A DNA stretch of 59,543 nt from Halobacillus locisalis (lineage in GTDB: Bacteria > Bacillota > Bacilli > Bacillales > Halobacillaceae): assembly GCF_013694105.1 (NCBI RefSeq), contig NZ_JACEFG010000006.1:1-59543 (forward strand). The letters are read 5' to 3'. Within the stretch, counting starts at the first letter, position 1. Each line of letters starts with the position of its first letter. Shown here piece after piece: positions 54,462 to 59,543 of this stretch. The notes under the pieces are model-generated. The model had not been told where the DNA came from, ran no database searches, and worked only from the letters and a program-made list of their open reading frames with translations. Both the position numbers and the translations under genes were made by a program.

Positions 54462-55190
54462 ATGATTCGACGGATGAAGACATTCATATGGTTAGGTGGT
54501 ATTGTGCTTCTTGTTTGCTTAGTTGCGTATCCCATACAAGAGGCGAAAGACGCTTGGACCGTTTGGTCATCACCTTTGGCGGGCAAGGTTATTGTACTTG
54601 ATCCAGGACACGGGGGACCAGACGGAGGAGCAGAAGGCTCGGATGGTACACAGGAAAAAGAGATCACTCTGCAAATGTCTCGTTATTTACAAGATTACCT
54701 TCAAGAAGCAGGGGCACTTGTCTATTTGACGAGGTATGAAGACACGGATCTTTCCTCAGATGATGCAGGGAGTTTGTCGCGCCGTAAATCAGAAGACATT
54801 CGCAATCGCGTTCAATATGTGAAAGAGAAAGAAGCGGACTTTTATTTAAGTATTCACCTGAATGCCATTCCTTCTGGAAAATGGAGAGGGGCACAGTCAT
54901 TTTATAACCCCAACGTAGAAGAAAGTGAAAACTTGGCGAAATTCATTCAGTCCGAAATTCGCACGAACCTGGAAAACACCACAAGAGAAGCGCTCGGTTT
55001 GAATAATATTTATCTTCTTAAGCATGTCGAAGCACCTGGTGCGCTAATTGAGGCAGGATTCTTATCAAATGACCAAGAGCGTGAGTTGTTGAAATCGGAT
55101 GATTACCAAAGAAAGATGGCCGCATCGATTTATCAAGGTATTTTACGTTTTGTGACAGAGCGAGAATATCCTTCCACTGATGGATCGTGA
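54462..55190 (+). CDS. cwlD: CwlD, spore cortex N-acetylmuramoyl-L-alanine amidase
   Basis: CwlD strips peptides from muramic acid so that PdaA can form the muramic delta-lactam of spore cortex, the mark used by germination enzymes. The 242-residue protein has an N-terminal membrane or signal helix (about 9-24) and an Amidase_3 zinc domain. The zinc site is visible as His50 in LDPGHGGPDGG, the Glu in TQEKEITLQ, and the His in YLSIHLNA; the catalytic Glu lies in ALIEAGFLSN. AAGGGAGTGGGGA precedes the ATG. The upstream region shows only a weak candidate sporulation promoter. ybaJ and ybaK, which precede it in B. subtilis, are absent. Confidence 0.94.
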   Translation: MIRRMKTFIWLGGIVLLVCLVAYPIQEAKDAWTVWSSPLAGKVIVLDPGHGGPDGGAEGSDGTQEKEITLQMSRYLQDYLQEAGALVYLTRYEDTDLSSDDAGSLSRRKSEDIRNRVQYVKEKEADFYLSIHLNAIPSGKWRGAQSFYNPNVEESENLAKFIQSEIRTNLENTTREALGLNNIYLLKHVEAPGALIEAGFLSNDQERELLKSDDYQRKMAASIYQGILRFVTEREYPSTDGS

Positions 55191-55218
55191 GCAAATCACT
55201 TAGAAAGCGTTTCATGTA

Positions 55219-55227
55219 TGTTATACT
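55219..55227 (+). promoter_or_regulatory. Extended -10 promoter of salA
   Basis: TGTTATACT is an extended -10 element about 40 bases before the salA start; no strong -35 box is seen. Confidence 0.5.
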
Positions 55228-55266
55228 AGTGCCATATGAAACAATTTCTAAGGATGGTGAACCGGC

Positions 55267-56319
55267 TTGCTTACACAAGAACAAGTATTAGAAATCCTTC
55301 ATGGAATCCAGGATCCGTTTTTACATAAAACGTTAGAAGAAACCGGTGGGGTTGAAGAGATAAAAATTAAAGAAGAGAAGAATCACGTCAGTGTGAAGAT
55401 TCTCATTGCGAAAACCAATACAGCTGAACAAATGGAGCTGCAACAAACCATTGTGAATGCTCTGAAGAGCGGGGGAGCGGCTACAGTCGGCCTGCGTTTC
55501 GATCAATTGTCTGACGAAGTCATTCAGCGGTTCCAACCAGCTGCAGAAGAACAAAAAGAGGAATCGCTGCTAGATGGCGGTTCAGATACGAAATTCATCT
55601 CGGTTGCAAGTGGTAAAGGTGGCGTTGGTAAGTCTACGGTTACGGTCAATTTAGCTGTTGCTTTGACACGCCTAGGGAAAAAAGTTGGAATTATCGATGC
55701 AGATATTTATGGTTTCAGTGTTCCGGATATGATGGGCGTAGAAGAACGTCCGGTCGTTCGTGGGGAGAAGATCATTCCTGTTGAACGCTTCGGTGTAAAA
55801 ATTGTTTCGATGGGCTTCTTTGTAGAGGACAATTCCCCAATCATTTGGCGTGGACCTATGCTTGGTAAGATGCTGACAAGCTTCTTCAAAGAAGTGGAGT
55901 GGGGAGACTTGGATTATCTACTCCTCGATCTTCCACCAGGAACAGGGGACGTCGCACTTGACGTGCACGCGATGTTACCATCTTCTAAAGAACTCATTGT
56001 CACGACTCCGCACCCGACAGCAGCTTTTGTTGCGGCCCGTGCAGGTCAAATGGCATTAAAAACGGATCATGAAATTCTCGGCGTTGTGGAAAACATGGCG
56101 TATTTCGAAAGTAAAGAAACAGGGAATAAGGAATTCGTCTTTGGTCGTGGTGGAGGCGTGAAGCTTGCTGAAACCTTGAAAACGAATGTCCTTGGACACA
56201 TTCCACTACAACAACCATACGAAGAGGAAGATGTTTTCGCTCCATCTGTCTATCAGGCGGATCATCCGTCGGGAGTCATCTATCGGAATATGGCAGCAAA
56301 AATCATTGATAAATACTAA
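55267..56319 (+). CDS. salA: SalA, Mrp/NBP35-type P-loop ATPase
   Basis: SalA of B. subtilis is an ATP-binding regulator that represses scoC and so affects exoenzyme genes. The 350-residue protein has an N-terminal DUF59/MIP18-like domain (1-90) and a deviant Walker A ASGKGGVGKST near residue 115, then DADIYGFSVPDMMG, LLLDLPPGTGDVA and the HPTAAFVAARAG region. No cysteine occurs anywhere, so the CXXC used by iron-sulfur carriers of this family is lacking. It is therefore SalA-like rather than an ApbC-type cluster carrier. It starts with TTG. Confidence 0.9.
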   Translation: MLTQEQVLEILHGIQDPFLHKTLEETGGVEEIKIKEEKNHVSVKILIAKTNTAEQMELQQTIVNALKSGGAATVGLRFDQLSDEVIQRFQPAAEEQKEESLLDGGSDTKFISVASGKGGVGKSTVTVNLAVALTRLGKKVGIIDADIYGFSVPDMMGVEERPVVRGEKIIPVERFGVKIVSMGFFVEDNSPIIWRGPMLGKMLTSFFKEVEWGDLDYLLLDLPPGTGDVALDVHAMLPSSKELIVTTPHPTAAFVAARAGQMALKTDHEILGVVENMAYFESKETGNKEFVFGRGGGVKLAETLKTNVLGHIPLQQPYEEEDVFAPSVYQADHPSGVIYRNMAAKIIDKY

Positions 56320-56327
56320 CGACACAC

Positions 56328-56361
56328 AAAAACGCGCGACCCAACAGGGTGCGCGTTTTTG
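56328..56361 (+). terminator. Terminator after salA
   Basis: A long GC-rich stem (AAAAACGCGC with GCGCGTTTTT, plus GACCC with GGGT) is flanked by A and T tracts and could also end transcription from the minus-strand gerD side. Confidence 0.9.
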
Positions 56362-56444
56362 TATTTGTCTAGAAAAGGAAAAGGTGAGACGCTAATCAAC
56401 ATAAGCTGAAGCAGCTAAGTCCATCGAGCTCACTGGTCCTTGTT

Positions 56445-57113
56445 CTAACTAGACGACCCTCCGCCTTCTTCTCCGGATTGTCCGCCATCTTCACTTTGGC
56501 CGCCGCCTCCGCCACTCTCACTTTGGCCTTCTTGGCTGCCTTCACCGGAAGATCCTCCACCTTCTTTGCTCATTTTCTCCGCTGCTTTCAGTAATGTTTC
56601 ACTCATCTTAGCCTGAAAAACAGGGCTGTTAAGGGTTTCGTTAATGGTTGTTTCGAGATATTCCCTATATTTTTGCCCCTGCATGACGGTGACCATTTGT
56701 TCCATCATTTCGGGGTTCTTATATAATTCAATCATAAGCTTCTGATATTCAGCGTCCTTCATCAAACCTTTCATCAATTCTTTCTGCTGGTCTTGAATGA
56801 CTTTGCTGAATCCCTGAACAAATTTTGGATCGGAAAACATTTTCGTCCAAAATTCTTTTCCTTTTTCGGAAACCAATGTTTCACTGACGGTTTGAGAGAC
56901 AATTTCAGATTCTAGAGCCATGTTCTGTTGCATTTCTTCATTCGATAAAACTTCTGTAATCGCCTTTTTACCATCATCCGTCTTTAATATATCTACGACC
57001 ATTTTCTTTGTTGCGTCATAATCAGCCTGTTCCCCTGAGTTTGATCCTCCACCGCATGCGGCTAATAAAACAAGGAACAGAACGGGACACATCAAACGGA
57101 GCCATTTGGACAT
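56445..57113 (-). CDS. gerD: GerD, spore germination lipoprotein
   Basis: GerD is a forespore lipoprotein of the inner spore membrane needed to cluster germinant receptors. The 222-residue protein has a signal peptide with lipobox LAAC (Cys20), and a helical core (about 30-185) containing repeated methionine-rich segments such as NPEMMEQMVTVMQGQKYREY. A low-complexity tail of Gly, Ser, Glu and Gln (about 188-222) follows. The tail is typical of GerD but rich in glycine here. It faces the neighbouring genes. A candidate SigG promoter lies upstream. Confidence 0.94.
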   Translation of the reverse strand: MSKWLRLMCPVLFLVLLAACGGGSNSGEQADYDATKKMVVDILKTDDGKKAITEVLSNEEMQQNMALESEIVSQTVSETLVSEKGKEFWTKMFSDPKFVQGFSKVIQDQQKELMKGLMKDAEYQKLMIELYKNPEMMEQMVTVMQGQKYREYLETTINETLNSPVFQAKMSETLLKAAEKMSKEGGGSSGEGSQEGQSESGGGGGQSEDGGQSGEEGGGSSS

Positions 57114-57148
57114 TACGCATGTCCCCTTTCTTTCATTCTCCTTAGGAT

Positions 57149-57178
57149 TACTATGTGCGTTATCATAAAAATTATGCG
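57149..57178 (-). promoter_or_regulatory. Candidate SigG promoter of gerD
   Basis: On the minus strand CGCATA, a 17-base spacer and CATAGTA resemble the forespore sigma-G consensus (TGHATR and CATWMTA). It lies about 36 bases before the gerD start. Confidence 0.4.
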
Positions 57179-57248
57179 GTGGGAGGAAAAAAGACAGCCT
57201 TCATGGTAAAATACCATGGTACAAGTTTTTATTTTAGGGGGAACATCC

Positions 57249-57848
57249 GTGAACAGTCGTAAATGGGTGAGATTGTTTTTAACGACACTTCTTCTGGGAG
57301 GTGTCTTAACACTCGTGACCAGCTTTATATTTAAACAACAGTCGTATGCTGATGTGCTTCAACCATTTCAACTGTTTGAGCTAATCGGTTTGTTATTGTT
57401 TTTCTCAGGACTTGGATTCATTTTCAGCGTCATCAGTCAAATGGGGTTCTTTGCTTATTTGACGGTCAATCAGTTTGGGAAAGGATTATTCCGTTCGTTC
57501 TGGGTTCCAGTTCAATGGTTCCTGATCGCTTTTACAATATTCGACCTGATTTACTTCAGATACCGGGCTTCAGAAGATAGTACGATTTGGCCGTTCATCA
57601 TAACAGCTCTCGGGTTGCTTGTATTGTCACTAGGCGTAGCGTATATCAAAGCAAAAGAAACGAACAATCATGCTTTCGTTCCCGCACTGTTCTTTATGGT
57701 CGTCGTGACGACTGTCGAGTGGGTACCAGCGCTTCGAGCAGAAGGTAGCGATTATGTATGGCTTATGATCATCCCTTTATTTGCCTGTAATGCATACCAG
57801 TTATTACTATTGCATCGTTTGAATAATGAACAGGAACAAGCAGCATAA
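57249..57848 (+). CDS. kbaA: KbaA, activator of the KinB sporulation signal
   Basis: KbaA is a membrane protein required for KinB kinase to feed the Spo0A phosphorelay in B. subtilis. The 199-residue protein has about six hydrophobic helices, and conserved stretches GLGFIFSVISQMGFFAYLTV, FDLIYFRYR, FVPALFFMVVVTTVEWVPAL and CNAYQLLLLHRLN. The GTG at 57249 follows TTAGGGGGGAA and gives the family length; an ATG at 57216 lies before that ribosome site. Whether a KinB is present cannot be told from this window. Confidence 0.93.
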   Translation: MNSRKWVRLFLTTLLLGGVLTLVTSFIFKQQSYADVLQPFQLFELIGLLLFFSGLGFIFSVISQMGFFAYLTVNQFGKGLFRSFWVPVQWFLIAFTIFDLIYFRYRASEDSTIWPFIITALGLLVLSLGVAYIKAKETNNHAFVPALFFMVVVTTVEWVPALRAEGSDYVWLMIIPLFACNAYQLLLLHRLNNEQEQAA

Positions 57849-57875
57849 AAAAGGAGCCTTTGGGGCTCCTTTTTT
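57848..57875. terminator. Bidirectional terminator between kbaA and pdaB
   Basis: AAAAAAGGAGCC pairs with GGCTCCTTTTTT, giving A and T tracts on either side so that it can serve both converging genes. Confidence 0.92.
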
Positions 57876-57882
57876 AAGTTCT

Positions 57883-58638
57883 TTAATTGACTTGCGTTGT
57901 TTTTGTTTCGCTCCCGCTGACCAGTTCGGTAATGCTGACTAATTGAAGACCTTTCTGCTTCAAGCCAGGTAAAATGACTTCTAAAGCTTTTGATGTTTGT
58001 TTGACTGAATCAGACGCATGGAGGAGGATGATATCACCTTTTGATCCTTCATTCATCACTTGATCGATAATGTTATTGGTACCAGGATTTTCCCAGTCTC
58101 TAGGATTAATACTCCATTGCACAGCTTGCAGACCTGCTTGGTCAATCTTCTTTAAAACCTCTTTGTCGACATGTCCATGTGGAGGACGGATCCATTTTAC
58201 GTCCTCAAATCCGAGTTTAGAGAATGCTTCTTTTGCTTGATTTATATCTTGACTGACTTGTTCGGGCTTCATTTCCAGATAGCTCTCATACTCATAGCCC
58301 ATCATTCCGATTTCATGCTCACCTTCATGAATTTCTTTGACTATGTCTGGATGACGCTCAGCCCACGCGCCGCTGACAAAGAAAGTCGCCTGCGCATCAT
58401 GTGTTTTTAACTGTTGTAGGATTTCATGTACTTTATCACTGCCCCAGCTAATATTAAACGTTAAAGCAACGTAAGATAACTCTTCACTTCCTTGGCTTAA
58501 CGCACGAGGTTCATCATTATTAGAGAACACGGGTAGTTGACTAAACTGCCCCATCCATATAAAAAGTGCACAAAAGAATGCTAAAAAAACGACAATACCG
58601 TAACGCTTCCAGCGATCAGCCTTCAATGAAAAGAACAA
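57883..58638 (-). CDS. pdaB: PdaB-type spore polysaccharide deacetylase homologue
   Basis: PdaB is a forespore protein with a NodB fold needed to keep spores stable late in sporulation. The 251-residue product has an N-terminal membrane helix (about 12-32) and a NodB domain: motif 1 LTFNISWGS near 58-66, motif 3 RPPHGHVD and the C-terminal ILLHASDSVKQT. Motif 1 normally reads TFD (TFDISWG in B. subtilis); here the catalytic Asp codon is AAT, Asn. The second motif (GEHEIGMMGYEYES) lacks the HXXXH metal pair, as in other PdaB proteins. Deacetylase activity is therefore doubtful. Confidence 0.9.
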   Translation of the reverse strand: MFFSLKADRWKRYGIVVFLAFFCALFIWMGQFSQLPVFSNNDEPRALSQGSEELSYVALTFNISWGSDKVHEILQQLKTHDAQATFFVSGAWAERHPDIVKEIHEGEHEIGMMGYEYESYLEMKPEQVSQDINQAKEAFSKLGFEDVKWIRPPHGHVDKEVLKKIDQAGLQAVQWSINPRDWENPGTNNIIDQVMNEGSKGDIILLHASDSVKQTSKALEVILPGLKQKGLQLVSITELVSGSETKTTQVN

Positions 58639-58756
58639 GATAGACCTCTCCTTCCTACCAATATGTTCTATACATATGAAAAAAAGGACAACCTATGCTA
58701 AAAACGGATGAATTAGGGTAGAAATATATAGAGATGTAACTCAGGGAGGTTTGGTT

Positions 58757-58978
58757 ATGTACGGCTTTATCATTAATGAACAAGAGAGACAAGAAGTTCA
58801 ATACTTATTGAAGAGAGAGATGGAAGAAATCACATTTGATATGGGTGATCACCGAATCGACGATGAAATGAAGCGGGCGATGGAGGAACGTTATCATGTC
58901 CTGTACCAAATCTTTCGACGGTTTGCTACACAAGAGGAATGCATTCAATATATGCCCCCTAAAAAAGAATACAATTAA
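58757..58978 (+). CDS. Small conserved-looking protein of unknown function
   Basis: I do not recognise this 73-residue protein. It is hydrophilic, probably mostly helical, rich in Glu, Arg and Met (QYLLKREMEEITFDMGDHRI), without signal peptide, membrane helix or metal motif. A good ribosome site, AGGGAGGT, lies 6 bases before the ATG at 58757. It lies between pdaB (divergent) and the rRNA promoters and is followed by an imperfect hairpin. A good ribosome site and normal codons argue that it is a real gene. Confidence 0.7.
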   Translation: MYGFIINEQERQEVQYLLKREMEEITFDMGDHRIDDEMKRAMEERYHVLYQIFRRFATQEECIQYMPPKKEYN

Positions 58979-58982
58979 CAAA

Positions 58983-59013
58983 AAGAAGAGTCCTGCTAAC
59001 GGGGCTTTTCTTC
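58983..59013 (+). terminator. Weak hairpin after the small gene
   Basis: An 11-bp imperfect stem (AAGAAGAGTCC with GGGGCTTTTCTT) without a clear T tract may end the preceding gene. Confidence 0.4.
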
Positions 59014-59106
59014 ATGTAATCAAAGTGATTGCTGGATAGTAGTGCACACGCAACCATGGTTTTAGCAGAAAAAGATCATGGATTTAAATGAATTTCAAAA
59101 AACCTA

Positions 59107-59136
59107 TTGCATTTCTTTTTTATTCTATGCTATATT
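59107..59136 (+). promoter_or_regulatory. rRNA promoter P1
   Basis: TTGCAT (59107-59112), an 18-base spacer and TATATT (59131-59136) with extended TGC. Confidence 0.65.
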
Positions 59137-59156
59137 ATTAAACGTTGTCGGGAAAA

Positions 59157-59293
59157 CAAAGACAACAACGAAAAACGGATTAAAACATCTGAAAAAAAGT
59201 TGTTGACTTCTTGTTGGAACGATGATAAAGTTAATCTTGTCGCAAAAACGACAACGAAAAACGAACAAAGACATTTCAAAAAAGTTATTGACA
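59157..59293 (+). repeat. Imperfect direct repeat of rRNA promoter upstream sequence
   Basis: About 50 bases ending in TTGAC occur twice, at 59157-59207 and 59244-59292. Both contain ACAACGAAAAACG, then ACAT(C/T)T, then AAAAAAGTT(G/A)TTGAC. Each copy supplies an A-rich upstream element and a -35 box. Confidence 0.8.
59203..59231 (+). promoter_or_regulatory. rRNA promoter P2
   Basis: TTGACT (59203-59208), a 17-base spacer and TAAAGT (59226-59231), inside the first copy of a duplicated segment. Confidence 0.65.
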
Positions 59294-59316
59294 ATAACAA
59301 AACGAAATGTTAAGAT
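59288..59316 (+). promoter_or_regulatory. rRNA promoter P3
   Basis: A perfect TTGACA (59288-59293), a 17-base spacer and TAAGAT (59311-59316). It is the promoter nearest to 16S and follows the second copy of the duplicated segment. Confidence 0.75.
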
Positions 59317-59461
59317 AATAAAGTCGCTGTTTTGAACAGCACAAACAATTTGATCTTTGAAAACTGAACGAACCAACCAGTACGTCAAGATATTCTTTCT
59401 ACTATAGAAGGAATTCAAACAAGCACATTCGGTGTGCAAATGAGCAAGTCAAACTTCAACT
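59317..59461 (+). other. Leader of the right rRNA operon
   Basis: The transcribed leader before 16S has the usual TGATCTTTGAAAACTGAACG segment near 59352 and a small hairpin GCACATTCGGTGTGC (59423-59437). No coding potential is seen. Confidence 0.7.
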
Positions 59462-59543
59462 TTTATGGAGAGTTTGATCCTGGCTCAGGACGAACGCTGG
59501 CGGCGTGCCTAATACATGCAAGTCGAGCGCGGGAAGCGAGCTG
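59462..59543 (+). rRNA. rrs: 16S ribosomal RNA, 5' end only
   Basis: TTTATGGAGAGTTTGATCCT and the following GGCTCAGGACGAACGCTGGC are the universal 5' end of 16S rRNA. Only 82 bases are in the window. The variable start GTCGAGCGCGGGAAGCGAGC resembles, from memory, Halobacillus-type sequences. Confidence 0.98.

Overview
The window runs from the end of one rRNA operon (5S gene at the left edge) to the start of the next (first 82 bases of a 16S gene at the right edge), both on the + strand. In between lies the long housekeeping cluster that Bacillaceae keep near the replication origin. Gene order matches Bacillus subtilis almost gene for gene. The sporulation genes sigH, cwlD, gerD, kbaA and pdaB mark an endospore former. 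The G+C looks moderate, the proteins are rather acidic, and the start of the 16S gene resembles Halobacillus or a close relative; that genus guess is inference. I see no prophage, transposase, CRISPR array or tRNA gene. LAYOUT: 1-1045 holds 5S rRNA and an MgtC/SapB membrane protein. 1103-5810 is the CtsR regulon operon ctsR-mcsA-mcsB-clpC with a CtsR operator at its promoter. 5850-9718 holds radA, disA (cyclic di-AMP synthase) and the PIN-TRAM membrane protein yacL. 9754-12471 holds a fused ispD-ispF gene and gltX. 12476-16657 holds a cysteine T-box leader, a palindromic repeat, cysE, cysS, mrnC, rlmB and rae1. 16671-21146 holds sigH, rpmG, secE, nusG and rplK-rplA-rplJ-rplL with ribosomal leader RNAs. 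21280-34359 holds an RsmC-like methyltransferase, rpoB, rpoC, an L7Ae-like protein, rpsL, rpsG, fusA and tuf. 34545-49789 is the S10-spc-alpha supercluster from rpsJ to rplQ, with secY, adk, map and infA inside. 49950-54295 holds the ECF transporter module ecfA1-ecfA2-ecfT, truA, rplM and rpsI. 54462-58978 holds the sporulation and germination genes, with gerD and pdaB on the minus strand, plus a small unknown gene. 58979-59461 is the multi-promoter region of the next rRNA operon. FUNCTION: most genes build or service the ribosome and RNA polymerase (about 30 r-proteins, rpoA/B/C, nusG, fusA, tuf, infA, rlmB, mrnC, truA), or protein export (secE, secY) and N-terminal processing (map). Stress proteolysis, DNA integrity signalling, isoprenoid and cysteine synthesis and the sporulation switch surround that core. 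The less ordinary material is mostly regulatory: leader RNAs ahead of rpoB, rpoA, nusG and the S10 operon, a perfect inverted repeat that places a promoter -35 box in its loop, duplicated promoter modules, a retained internal ribosome site in the ispDF fusion, and a pdaB gene with a changed catalytic motif. I found no wholly new multi-gene system.
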